A DNA stretch of 39,823 nucleotides, from positions 1-39,823 of the forward strand of contig JAUJOK010000043.1 in the NCBI GenBank assembly GCA_030447685.1, given 5' to 3'. Each line of letters begins with the position of its first letter. The first letter of the stretch is position 1. The notes beneath the pieces were generated by a model that did no database searches, had not been told where the DNA came from, and worked only from the letters and a program-made list of their open reading frames with translations. This DNA is from Armatimonadaceae bacterium. Its GTDB lineage: Bacteria > Armatimonadota > Armatimonadia > Armatimonadales > Armatimonadaceae. Shown here in pieces: positions 14,887 through 22,868 of the stretch. Position numbers and translations under genes: made by a program.

Positions 14887-15807
14887 CTATTTGTCGTCGG
14901 CCTTTTTGGAACGGGCAATGGTGATGCGGTCGGTGGTGCGCGGGCCGCTCGTAGCGGTGGCTTTGACCAGGTGGACACGAACGGACGTCCCCGGCGTCAG
15001 GTCTTTTAGAGGCATTGAGGTATTGCCGCGGGCGACGCGCGCGGTGGACGCAACCGTGACGGTTCGTATCGCGCCGTCGCTGCGCTTGAGTGTCAGGGTA
15101 TTTTTGTCGGCGTCCACGCTTTCAACCACGCCTCCCCAATTTGCCAGAGCATCCAGGCGCGCGGCAGTGACCTCGGCAGCCGTGTCGGCGACAAGAGAGG
15201 CCATTAAAGCGCCGGCGGGCAGGCGGCGCGGCTGCACGGCAACAGCGGCCCCGGAAGCGAACGCCTTGATTTCCGCCGCCGCGCCGTTTTTACGCACTCG
15301 TGTTTTATCCGTGACGCGAAAGGAGATGACCGAGCCGTCGGCGCGTTTGATGTCTAACTTATCGCCCGTGTTCGCGGCAACCGTGCCGACGCTGATCTCG
15401 CGGCCCTCACGCGTATAGGTCTGGTGAGACCCTTCATCCCACAAATTGCGCAGCCACACCTCGCCGCCGGTCGCCCGGAACGACAGCCGCGCCACGACTT
15501 TATCATTCACGGCGAAATCGGAAGCCTGCGCGGCTTTGCTCTTTTTGGTAAATTTCGAGTCTTCGCGCAGAAGAACGACAACGGGATCGCCCCCTTCCTG
15601 GGGTGTCAGACGCAATGTTTTCGCCGCCGGGTCGATGGCCGTGATGGTGCCGTTGATCGTCTTCGTGGAGGAGCGGGGTTGTTTAGGCTGCGCCGTGGGG
15701 GCAGCGGTTGTCGGTGAACCGGGCGTCGTCTGCGCCCCGGCAAAGGGCGCGGCAAATCCCATCAGCAGCAGCAGTGAACCGATACGAGCGAAGTTTCGTC
15801 GAAGCAT
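14887..15807 (-). CDS. Secreted repeat protein, DUF5666-like
   Basis: The ATG at 15807 is preceded by GGGAG with a 6-base spacer and begins a signal peptide (IGSLLLLMGFAAPFAGAQ). The mature part has three related beta-rich units: INGTITAIDPAAKTLRLTP (about 50-68), ISVGTVAANTGDKLDIKRAD and VVESVDADKNTLTLKRSDG. Each is followed by a V/K/R-rich strand (SKFTKKSKAAQASDF, TRVRKNGAAAEIKAF, ARVARGNTSMPLKDL). This G-x-I-x-x-I-D...x-L-T-L pattern is typical of DUF5666-type small beta-barrels. Function is unknown; a binding or structural role outside the cytoplasm is the most that can be inferred. A 10-bp GATCCCGTTC/GAACGGGATC hairpin at 14839-14873 follows the gene but lacks a T-tract. Confidence 0.8.
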   Translation of the reverse strand: MLRRNFARIGSLLLLMGFAAPFAGAQTTPGSPTTAAPTAQPKQPRSSTKTINGTITAIDPAAKTLRLTPQEGGDPVVVLLREDSKFTKKSKAAQASDFAVNDKVVARLSFRATGGEVWLRNLWDEGSHQTYTREGREISVGTVAANTGDKLDIKRADGSVISFRVTDKTRVRKNGAAAEIKAFASGAAVAVQPRRLPAGALMASLVADTAAEVTAARLDALANWGGVVESVDADKNTLTLKRSDGAIRTVTVASTARVARGNTSMPLKDLTPGTSVRVHLVKATATSGPRTTDRITIARSKKADDK

Positions 15808-15938
15808 TACGATCTCCCAAAATGGATTTTCGGCAGTAGTTTGGGCGGCAAGGGCCATTTCCCCTGCTCCGCCTGGTGCCGCATACGATTTACGATTATG
15901 GTTTGGCGGGAGATCGCTATTACAACCAAGGTAAGATA

Positions 15939-15967
15939 TGGAAAATACGATTTCAGCATGGTATAAT
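15939..15967 (+). promoter_or_regulatory. ssrA (tmRNA) promoter
   Basis: TGGTATAAT (extended -10; TATAAT at 15962-15967) with TGGAAA at 15939-15944 and a 17-base spacer. The GCGGGAC that follows is the G/C-rich discriminator typical of stable-RNA promoters. Transcription from about 15974 gives a 46-base leader to be trimmed from the tmRNA precursor. Confidence 0.7.
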
Positions 15968-16019
15968 GCGGGACGTGTCAAGCACCGATAATAACTATCG
16001 GTTGTTTGGCCGGTGTCCT

Positions 16020-16398
16020 GGGGGCGATTGGAGTTGACGGGGCACAGACGGGACAAGTTGCGAGCCGAGGCGCCGCTGGCCTCGTAAAAAGCGGCAAAAA
16101 AACAAACGCGAACAACAACTTCGCAACCGCTCGGGTTAACACCCCTGCGTTCGCTTAACTTTAATTAGTTAAGACTGTCGGAATCGGTACTGGCGGAGTG
16201 GACCGGTTTCGGCATAACCTAACATCCGCTACCTATCGGCGCAAGGCATGTAGCGCCGGGGGAAACAGTACACGCTCACCGTTCTCGTAAGCCCGCCTGC
16301 GGGCGTGGAGAGCGGGACATTTAAAACGCAGGCTACGCTCGTAGACGCTTGTTCTTCCCTGGCTTCGGACGGGAGTTCGAGTCTCCCCGCCTCCACCA
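16020..16398 (+). ncRNA. ssrA: Transfer-messenger RNA (tmRNA), one-piece
   Basis: tmRNA rescues stalled ribosomes and tags the unfinished protein for proteolysis. The 5' end GGGGGCG (16020-16026) pairs with CGCCTCC before ACCA at the 3' end (16398), giving a complete 7-bp acceptor stem with one G-U pair. The T-arm is GGGAG TTCGAGT CTCCC, and the D-like region is GATTGGAGTTGACGGG. The tag frame is GCG AAC AAC AAC TTC GCA ... GCT TAA (16108-16158), encoding ANNNFATARVNTPAFA. The C-terminal AFA stands in place of the common ALAA. CCA is encoded. The length of 379 nt is normal, and the order is contiguous, not permuted. The exact resume codon is inferred from the ANNN motif. Confidence 0.93.
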
Positions 16399-16430
16399 GT
16401 TTTATACCGCTTGTTATCGCGCGGCACCGC

Positions 16431-16463
16431 GAAGCGCTCGGTCACACCGAAACCGGGCGCTTC
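16431..16463 (+). terminator. Hairpin downstream of ssrA
   Basis: GAAGCGCTCGGT (16431-16442) pairs with ACCGGGCGCTTC (16452-16463): 12 bp with one wobble and a 9-base loop. It starts 33 bases after the tmRNA CCA. No U-tract follows, so it may be a weak terminator, a processing boundary, or a leader structure of the amidase gene. Confidence 0.4.
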
Positions 16464-16547
16464 CACGCAACCCGGTATTCGCCGTCGCCAAAGACGACCA
16501 CCACAGCGCCGCCCCTGAGGTGGGCGCGGGAAAGGTCCCAGAAACGC

Positions 16548-18422
16548 ATGCGCTTTCTCAGCCGCAGGATGCTCCTGCCTCTCGTGTTCGCCGTTATCAC
16601 CGGAATTGGATCGGTCTCACCCGTGCTGGGTGCGCCTCCCTTCGCAGGCAGTGGAACGCTGCCCGTCGCTCCGGTCGTTCCCGGTACGCCCCGCGTCGTT
16701 TTCGCCGGTCGCTATATTTCCTTCCCTGCTCCCGCGCTCGCCCCGTACCGTGATCCCAGCGACAACATCCTTCTGATTGCGGTCGAATCACTGTTCAATT
16801 TCGGCATGAGCTACCGCCTGGACAGCCGCAATGGCACCGCCACGGTCGTCAGCCCCGATGCGCGAATGACGACGGTGCGGACGCGCCGCTCGCCGACGGG
16901 CCTCATCTACGTACCGCTGATCGAAGTGATGCAGAACCTGGGGGCCAAGTGCGAGTGGGAGCAGTCCACCGGCACGGTTCACATCCGCGCCGTTCTCACG
17001 TCGGTGGATATGCTGGGGGGACAACTGCTCATTCGGGCGACGCTTCCGATCTCAGCCCGCGTCACCCCCGTTCGGGCGACGGGAAACGCCCCGGCCAAAA
17101 TAATTGTGGACATTCCCGGCGCGGAGCGGGGTAATCTTCCGCGAACGCTGCCGCTGTCGCTGCCTAATATCGCCTCGGCGCGCACGGGGCAATTGGACGC
17201 CAACATTGCGCGCATCGTGCTGGACCTGAGGGAGCCGTTCGCGCTTTCGCAGCCGCTTCAGCAGCCCTCCACCCGGCTGACATTGAACCCGCTGCCCACA
17301 TCGCAAGTTTCGTCTCAGCCCTCGGTGGTCATACAGATTCCGCCCCGCACCGATACCCGCCCGTCGTTTCCTGCCCCGGCTGTCCCTGCGGTAAAACTGC
17401 CGCCTCCGCCGGTTTCGGTGCGCGCTATTTCCGTGCGCTCCACCGGTGATAATCGGGCGCGAATCTATATCGAAGCCAGCCGTGTGCCGGAATACCGGGT
17501 CGTGGAATCGACCAGAGATCGGCTGACGCTGGACCTGCGCAATGTGACTCTTGGGGACGAGGTGCGCGAAAATCTGGCCGGGGCCGACCACCCGCTTTTC
17601 CGCGCCGTTCGCGTTTCGCCCTATGACGGTACCAACGCGCGCCTGCTGCTCGATCTGGATCGGGTCGTTGTCTATTCCATCGAGCCGCAAAGTCGAGGTT
17701 CCGCCACCGGGCTGGTGATCGATGTGACACTGCCGCGTGGGGCGGGCGGTACCCTGGCCGGAAAGACCATAACCGTGGATGCTGGTCATGGGGGCACGGA
17801 CCCCGGCGCGTATGGCGTCGGCGGGCAGCGGGAGAAAAATATCGCTCTGGCTATTTCTTTTGCCCTGCGGGACAAGCTGCGTGATGCGGGCGCTAATGTC
17901 ATCATGACGCGCACCGACGACATTAAGATTCCCCTTGAAGAACGACCCCGCATCGCCAACCGCGCCGGGGCGGATTTCTTCATCTCCGTCCATTGCGATG
18001 CCCTCAGTAATCGGGCGATACGTGGCTCCACAGTCTATTTTCATCGGCAGTATCCGTCCAGCCGCGCGCTGGCAATGACGATTGCCGGGCGGTTCGGGGA
18101 GATGGGAGGGATACCGACCAAAGGTATCCGTTCCGATCTGGTCGTAGCGCGTCGCAGCGGCTTTGCCGTTCTGCGCGGGGCGAAGATGCCCGCCGTACTG
18201 GTCGAGACCGGCTACATGACCAATGCGAGCGATGTTTCCCGGCTGGCGCAGCCTGCCATGCAGCGCCGTATCGCCGGGGCCATTGCCGAAGGTCTGCGTG
18301 ACTATATCGAAGGCGGCGGGCGGCGTGCCGGATTGGAAACGGGCAGGATAATGCCGGTCTCAGTTATCGGCGTGTCGAGCAACGGGTCTGCCGCTGTTTC
18401 GGGCGAGTCCAGAATAGATTGA
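16548..18422 (+). CDS. N-acetylmuramoyl-L-alanine amidase with AMIN domains
   Basis: Peptidoglycan hydrolase that cuts the bond between N-acetylmuramic acid and L-alanine. The 624-residue product has a signal peptide (MLLPLVFAVITGIGSVSPVLG) and an N-terminal copper-amine-oxidase-like region (about 45-140). AMIN-like beta domains follow (about 145-240 and 290-390), joined by a Pro-rich linker. The C-terminal Amidase_3 domain (about 400-595) has zinc ligands and catalytic residues in VDAGHGGTDPGA, REKNIALA, FISVHCDA and VLVETGYMTN. AMIN domains direct such amidases to septal or pole wall. The ATG at 16548 is chosen for the signal peptide; the frame extends upstream into the tmRNA gene and cannot be coding there. 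The GerMN gene follows after 7 bp in the same operon. Confidence 0.92.
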   Translation: MRFLSRRMLLPLVFAVITGIGSVSPVLGAPPFAGSGTLPVAPVVPGTPRVVFAGRYISFPAPALAPYRDPSDNILLIAVESLFNFGMSYRLDSRNGTATVVSPDARMTTVRTRRSPTGLIYVPLIEVMQNLGAKCEWEQSTGTVHIRAVLTSVDMLGGQLLIRATLPISARVTPVRATGNAPAKIIVDIPGAERGNLPRTLPLSLPNIASARTGQLDANIARIVLDLREPFALSQPLQQPSTRLTLNPLPTSQVSSQPSVVIQIPPRTDTRPSFPAPAVPAVKLPPPPVSVRAISVRSTGDNRARIYIEASRVPEYRVVESTRDRLTLDLRNVTLGDEVRENLAGADHPLFRAVRVSPYDGTNARLLLDLDRVVVYSIEPQSRGSATGLVIDVTLPRGAGGTLAGKTITVDAGHGGTDPGAYGVGGQREKNIALAISFALRDKLRDAGANVIMTRTDDIKIPLEERPRIANRAGADFFISVHCDALSNRAIRGSTVYFHRQYPSSRALAMTIAGRFGEMGGIPTKGIRSDLVVARRSGFAVLRGAKMPAVLVETGYMTNASDVSRLAQPAMQRRIAGAIAEGLRDYIEGGGRRAGLETGRIMPVSVIGVSSNGSAAVSGESRID

Positions 18423-18429
18423 GGAAGTC

Positions 18430-19065
18430 GTGAAGAAAGACACGCGAGTGGCGGCGGGAGCCGCCGCGCTGGCTGCCCTGGTGGCGGTGGGTATTTATTT
18501 CTTTACGCGCGAAGCGCCGGAACCCGCGCAGCCGCCGCTGGTGGTGACTCCGCCGGACCGTGTCGCGCCGCAGCCGGAGCAGCAGCAACCCCCACCGACG
18601 ACGCTGCCGAAGACAACACCGACAGCGGCGACCGTGACTATCTATCGCGAAGACCCCGGCGACGAGAAAACGGAGCCGCGTCTGGTCGAGGCCACCGTCC
18701 CGCTTCCTCCCGGACAGGAGCCGATGGCCTTCGCGCTGAATGCGATGGCCCAGGACAAAGCATCGCCGCTGCCGACGGCAACGCGTGTCAACTCGGTCAA
18801 AGTCACCAAGGGTATCGCACGGATCGACTTTAACCGGGCGTTCGCCGGTCCTGCCGATGGCGGCAACTTTAACGGCGGCAGTACCGGGGAGGGACTGGTT
18901 CTGGACGCCCTGATGAAAACGATGGCGCAGTTTCCCCAGGTGAAGCAGGTGCAGGTCGTTGTCGAGGGCAAGCCTATCGAGTCGCTGGGCGGGCATATCG
19001 ACTGGTCGGGTCCGATGCCCGTCGGCGAAGATACGGCGATGACGGCTCAGGGCGAGGAGCAGTGA
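18430..19065 (+). CDS. GerMN-domain membrane protein
   Basis: The GTG at 18430 follows GAGGAAG. The 211-residue product has one N-terminal membrane anchor (VAAGAAALAALVAVGIYFFT, about residues 6-25), a Pro/Gln-rich linker (30-70) and a GerMN domain (about 72-195). The domain shows VTIYRED, LNAMAQ, VNSVKVTKGIARIDFNRAF, GEGLVLDALMKTMAQFP and VKQVQVVVEGK. GerMN proteins include B. subtilis GerM, encoded just upstream of rph and rdgB there as here, and linked to envelope or spore coat processes. The anchor and linker put the domain outside the membrane, where it could act on cell wall with the amidase encoded 7 bp upstream. Its stop overlaps the GTG of the next gene (GTGA). Confidence 0.88.
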   Translation: MKKDTRVAAGAAALAALVAVGIYFFTREAPEPAQPPLVVTPPDRVAPQPEQQQPPPTTLPKTTPTAATVTIYREDPGDEKTEPRLVEATVPLPPGQEPMAFALNAMAQDKASPLPTATRVNSVKVTKGIARIDFNRAFAGPADGGNFNGGSTGEGLVLDALMKTMAQFPQVKQVQVVVEGKPIESLGGHIDWSGPMPVGEDTAMTAQGEEQ

Positions 19066-20589
19066 CCGAAACCGCCGTTTCAAAGGGGCGGAACGTCCAT
19101 TTTATCGGAATCTGCGGCGCGGGCATGAGCGCGGTGGCCAAACTGCTGCGCGACCGGGGATGGAACGTTTCCGGCTCCGATGACGGCTTTTATCCTCCGG
19201 TCAGCGATGCACGGCTTTTATCCTCCGGTCATCGTCATCGGCAATATTCGCCAATCATCGAAACGAACGATGAACCTGCAAAAACCCTACCACGACGTGG
19301 ATACAATCGTCATCGGCAAGCACGCCAAGCTCACCCCCGAAACGAACGATGAAGTACGCGCCGCGTTCGCGCTCCGTGACCGGGGCGCGGCGGTTATTCA
19401 ATCTTTTCCCGAAGTCCTTCACGACCTGACGCTCGCCTCCCGCAACCTCGTCGTCGCCGGGAGCTACGGCAAGTCCACCACCACCGCTCTGCTGGCCTGG
19501 ATACTGGCGGATAACGGTCTCGACCCCGGCTACTTCATCGGCGCGATACCGCTCAATTTTCCGTTCAGCTCCCAGGCGGGAAGCGGCGACCTGTTTATAC
19601 TCGAAGGCGATGAGTACCCGAGCGCCAACTGGGATTCCACCTCCAAGTTTCTTTATTATCAGCCGCGCGTCGTTGTGCTGACCTCGTGTGAGTACGACCA
19701 CTTCAACGAGTTTCGCGATGAGGCGGCCTATGTGGAGCCGTACCGGCGTCTGGTGCGCCTTCTTCCGCCTGATGGGCTTCTTGTGGCCTGCGTGGACGGC
19801 AAGCATGTAGAGGACGTGATGCGGGAAGCGGCCTGCCGTGTCGTCACCTATTCCACGGAGCGGCAGCAGCCGCAGCAGCAGCCATTGCGAACGGCGGACT
19901 ACACGGTAGATGCCCTTGCCTTTGAAGGCGCGCGCACGAAGTTTACCGTGCATGCGGCGAACGGCAGCGGCAGCGCTGCCGCGCCCTTTGAACTGGATAC
20001 GGAACTTCTGGGGCGGCACAATGTCCAGAACATCCTGGGCGCGGCGGCTGCGCTTTGCGAACTCGGATTGGTGACGCCGGAGCAGATCGCCGACGCGGTA
20101 CGAAGCTTCCGGGGCCTGCGCCGCCGTATGGAACTCAAAACGCGCCATTCAAGCGTTCCGGTCTACGAGGACCTGTCCAGTTCCGGGCCGAAAGCGGTGG
20201 CGGCGCTGCGCGCCCTGCGCGAGCGTTACCCGGCTGCGCGTCTTTTCGCCGTGTTCCAGCCGCATACGTTCAGCTTCCGCTCGAAAAAGGCGCGGGAATG
20301 GTATCCCGGCATGTTCGCGGACGCTGACGAGGTGCTTGTCTTCAGCCCGCCGGAACTGCGCGGCCTTTCCTCGGAGCAGGAACTCAGCCACGAGGAGATA
20401 ATAGCGGCCATCGAGGCCGGAAACGAGACTTCGGCTGTGCGCGCGGTGCGGGACGCCGACGAGATCGTGGCGTATCTGAGCGGCGCGCTGAAACCGGGAG
20501 ACGTGGTCCTGCTGATGACATCGGGCGGGATGGGCGGCGTCATCGGTCCGGTTATCCAGAGCGTGGAAGCCCGGTATCCGGCGGCATAA
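19062..20589 (+). pseudogene. Mur ligase family protein (Mpl/MurC-like), 5' part broken by a 28-bp duplication
   Basis: Mpl joins a recycled peptide to UDP-MurNAc; MurC adds L-alanine. The N-terminal Rossmann block (VHFIGICGAGMSAVAKLL) begins at GTG 19062, overlapping the previous stop. The rest is in another frame, from about 19211 to 20589. Removing one copy of a 28-bp tandem duplication (19183-19231) restores a single frame. The P-loop is AGSYGKSTTT (Mpl usually GTHGKTTT). EGDEYPSANWDSTSKF and CEYDHFNEF match Mpl. At the C-terminal domain boundary, EDLSSSGPKAV replaces the usual DFAHHPTAV, so the His-His-Pro motif is missing. The substrate may therefore differ from canonical Mpl. An aminoacyl-tRNA transferase-like gene follows after 12 bp. 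It could be a functional gene mis-sequenced, or truly split. Confidence 0.75.
19183..19231 (+). repeat. 28-bp tandem duplication inside the Mur ligase gene
   Basis: The 21-bp sequence beginning ACGGCTTTTATCCTCC occurs at 19183-19203 and again at 19211-19231, a 28-base period. As 28 is not a multiple of three it shifts the reading frame. Shortly downstream, 19229-19275 and 19303-19352 also share ATCGTCATCGGCAA and GAAACGAACGATGAA, a second imperfect duplication. Confidence 0.85.
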
Positions 20590-20601
20590 GAGGCGGCGCA
20601 G

Positions 20602-21399
20602 ATGAGAATCTTCTTTTCCGAGGCCCGCGCCGACTATGCGACCTACACCTTCTCCTATGCCGTGTATTGCGTCAAGGAAAGCCAGGCGGAGCTGCCTGAA
20701 ATTTATGCGCGCGGGTTTCTCCCCTACTCCGGCGATACCACGCTCAAGGAAGAGGTCTTTTATCTGGCGCGCAGCCTGCGCGTTGACCTGAGCCGGTTTG
20801 AAGATACCTCGGAGAACCGGCGTGTCGCCCGCAAGATCGCGCCGCTCGGCGTGACGCTTGAAGCGGTTCCCAGGCGGGACTTCGATGGAGAACAGCCCGC
20901 CTTCCGCGCGTTCTGCCGCACCTATGCCGATTCCCGCTTCAGTGGGGGAAGCATGGACGACGAGCGTCTGCGCTATATTTGGAGCCGCGAAACGCTGACG
21001 CATGTACTCGTTTTCCGCGTCGGTGAAACGCCCGTGGGGTATGTGTTCGCGGCGATGGAGCAAAACACGCTGCACTACTGGTTCTCGTTTTTCGATACCG
21101 CATATCTTCAGCCATATTCGCTTGGCAAATGGATGATGTGGGAAACACTGCATTGGGCAAAAAGGCAGGGACTGGAATACGTGTACCTGGGCACCGGCTA
21201 CACGGAAAAGGCGCTGTACAAGGTACGGGATCACAAGGGGCTTCAGTTTTTCGACGGTACCGGCTGGAATGAGGACGTAAAACTCCTGGCCGCCTTATGC
21301 CACGCGGACGAGAACCCGGAGCCGGACGCCCGCGATCTTTTCAAGCGCCGCAAGGAGCAGCCTGGCGTCTCGAATTTTCTGTTTCAGGAAGGGAGTTGA
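20602..21399 (+). CDS. Arginyl/leucyl-tRNA-protein transferase (ATE1/Bpt)-like protein
   Basis: A 265-residue protein of the GNAT-like aminoacyl-tRNA transferase group. Family-type signatures: FYLARSLRVDLSRFEDTSENR (about 54-74), then the acyl-transferase half with YVFAAMEQNTLHYWFSFFD, YLQPYSLGKWMMWETLHWAK and GLEYVYLGTGY (about 150-205). Bpt/ATE enzymes move an amino acid from charged tRNA to a protein N-terminus (N-degron pathway); FemX-like relatives load wall peptides. The N-terminal Cys cluster typical of ATE1 is not evident. It sits 12 bp after the Mur-type ligase and 6 bp before rph, in one operon, so a wall or peptide-ligation role is possible but only inferred. The ATG at 20602 is preceded by AGAGG. 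Confidence 0.75.
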   Translation: MRIFFSEARADYATYTFSYAVYCVKESQAELPEIYARGFLPYSGDTTLKEEVFYLARSLRVDLSRFEDTSENRRVARKIAPLGVTLEAVPRRDFDGEQPAFRAFCRTYADSRFSGGSMDDERLRYIWSRETLTHVLVFRVGETPVGYVFAAMEQNTLHYWFSFFDTAYLQPYSLGKWMMWETLHWAKRQGLEYVYLGTGYTEKALYKVRDHKGLQFFDGTGWNEDVKLLAALCHADENPEPDARDLFKRRKEQPGVSNFLFQEGS

Positions 21400-21405
21400 C
21401 TGCAC

Positions 21406-22125
21406 ATGGCGCGTATCGACGGTCGAGGTAATCTCGATCTGCGCCCCGTCCAGTTGGAGCGGGGCTTCATGAAGTTCGCCGAAGGCTCATGTCTGATCAC
21501 GATGGGCGACACCAAGGTCATCTGCACGGCGACGCTGGAAGACCGGGTGCCGCCATTCCTCAAGGGATCGGGAACCGGCTGGGTCACATCGGAGTATGCG
21601 ATGCTGCCGCGCTCCGGCAAGCAGCGCAATCAGCGCGAGCTTATGAAGCCCGCCGGGCGCACGATGGAGATACAGCGCCTGGTGGGCCGTTCGCTGCGCG
21701 CCGTGTTCGACATGAAGCAGTTAGGGGAGCGCACCATCACCATCGACTGCGATGTTCTCCAGGCCGACGGCGGCACGCGCTGCGCCTCAATCACCGGGGC
21801 GTATGTGGCCGTGGCTGATGCGGTGGCGAAGCTGCGTGCGAGCGGGGCGCTGAAACGCTCGCCGCTTACCGAGGCCGTTGCGGCGGTTTCGGTCGGTCTG
21901 GTGGCGGGCGAGGAGATGCTCGATCTGTGCTACGAGGAGGATTCACGCGCCGCCGTGGACATGAATATCATCATGACCGGCGGGGGCAAATATATCGAGG
22001 TACAGGGCACCGCTGAGGGCGTCCCCTACGACCGCGCCCGCCTTAATCGCCTCCTGGATGTCGCGCAGGTCGGCATCGACGTTTTGCTGGCGAAGCAGCG
22101 CGAAGCGGTCGCGGGCCTGCTGTGA
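21406..22125 (+). CDS. rph: Ribonuclease PH
   Basis: Phosphorolytic 3'-5' exoribonuclease that trims tRNA 3' ends. The 239-residue length is normal. Typical blocks: [91 protein letters not shown], and [19 protein letters not shown] with phosphate-site residues. ATG at 21406 has GGAAGGGAG upstream. Its last bases overlap the rdgB GTG start (GTGA). The gerM-rph-rdgB order is shared with Firmicutes. Confidence 0.97.
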   Translation: MARIDGRGNLDLRPVQLERGFMKFAEGSCLITMGDTKVICTATLEDRVPPFLKGSGTGWVTSEYAMLPRSGKQRNQRELMKPAGRTMEIQRLVGRSLRAVFDMKQLGERTITIDCDVLQADGGTRCASITGAYVAVADAVAKLRASGALKRSPLTEAVAAVSVGLVAGEEMLDLCYEEDSRAAVDMNIIMTGGGKYIEVQGTAEGVPYDRARLNRLLDVAQVGIDVLLAKQREAVAGLL

Positions 22126-22751
22126 CGGGCGCGGCGGCAGTAAATCGCCCCGTTCTGGTTCTCGCGACGCGCAACCGGCACAAGGTGGAGGAGATGCGCG
22201 CCCTGCTCGGCGAGTTTCGCGTAGAGCTGGTCGGCATGGACGCCTTCCCCGATGCGTCCGAACCGGAAGAGACGGGCGAAACCTTTGCGGACAACGCGCG
22301 CATCAAGGCCGTCGCCGCCGCGCTTGCCACCGGCTGTTACGCCCTCGCCGATGATTCCGGCATCTGCATCGATGCCCTCGGTGGCAGACCCGGCGTCCAT
22401 TCCGCGCGCTGGGCGGGTCCCGGCTCCGGCGCGAGTGAGTGGATCGCCAGGACTCTGACCGAAATGCAGGCCGTCCCGGACGACGAAGAGCGCACTGCCC
22501 GCTACGTCTGCGTGCTCGCTCTCGCCGCGCCGGATGGAACGATTTTGGGCGAGGCCGAAGGCAAATTTGAAGGTCGTATCGCCCGTGCCCCTCGTGGCGC
22601 GGGCGGCTTCGGCTACGATCCTATCTTCCTGCTGCCGGACGAAGACCGCACCGCCGCCGAACTTTCCGCCGAAGAAAAGAATACACGTTCACACCGGGCG
22701 AAAGCGATACAGGGCGCGCTTCCCCTGCTGCGCCGCGCGCTCTTTCCTTGA
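22122..22751 (+). CDS. rdgB: Non-canonical purine NTP pyrophosphatase (RdgB/HAM1)
   Basis: Hydrolyses dITP, dXTP and related bases to the monophosphate, keeping them out of DNA. The 209-residue product has [17 protein letters not shown] (substrate loop), [38 protein letters not shown] (the family signature), [12 protein letters not shown] and [11 protein letters not shown] 22122 overlaps the rph stop, so translation is coupled. Its TGA lies inside the -35 hexamer of the tRNA-Pro promoter. Confidence 0.96.
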   Translation: MTGAAAVNRPVLVLATRNRHKVEEMRALLGEFRVELVGMDAFPDASEPEETGETFADNARIKAVAAALATGCYALADDSGICIDALGGRPGVHSARWAGPGSGASEWIARTLTEMQAVPDDEERTARYVCVLALAAPDGTILGEAEGKFEGRIARAPRGAGGFGYDPIFLLPDEDRTAAELSAEEKNTRSHRAKAIQGALPLLRRALFP

Positions 22752-22776
22752 CGCTCTGCGGGCGCTGGGGTATAAT
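22748..22776 (+). promoter_or_regulatory. Promoter of the tRNA-Pro/tRNA-Gly unit
   Basis: TTGACG (22748-22753) and TATAAT (22771-22776) with a 17-base spacer, close to consensus. The -35 overlaps the rdgB stop codon (22749-22751). The start site would be near 22783, only a few bases before the mature tRNA-Pro. Confidence 0.8.
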
Positions 22777-22789
22777 CCCCTTGTGGCGG

Positions 22790-22863
22790 CGGGGCGTGGC
22801 GCAGCTTGGTAGCGCGTCTGTTTTGGGAACAGAAGGTCGCAGGTTCGAATCCTGTCGCCCCGA
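22790..22863 (+). tRNA. tRNA-Pro (TGG)
   Basis: A 74-nt cloverleaf: acceptor CGGGGCG pairs with CGCCCCG followed by discriminator A. D-arm GCGC..TTGGTAGCGC, anticodon arm TCTGT-TTTGGGA-ACAGA with anticodon TGG, T-arm GCAGG-TTCGAAT-CCTGT. CCA is not encoded. Followed by tRNA-Gly after 17 bases, so both are probably in one transcript. Confidence 0.96.
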
Positions 22864-22868
22864 TTCGG

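Noticed and set aside
16188..16215. GGCGGAGTGGACCGGTTTCGGC as the 5' end of tmRNA or a tRNA
   Set aside because: Its 5' bases do not pair with the CGCCTCC acceptor strand at 16388-16394, while GGGGGCG at 16020 pairs completely and gives a proper tag frame.
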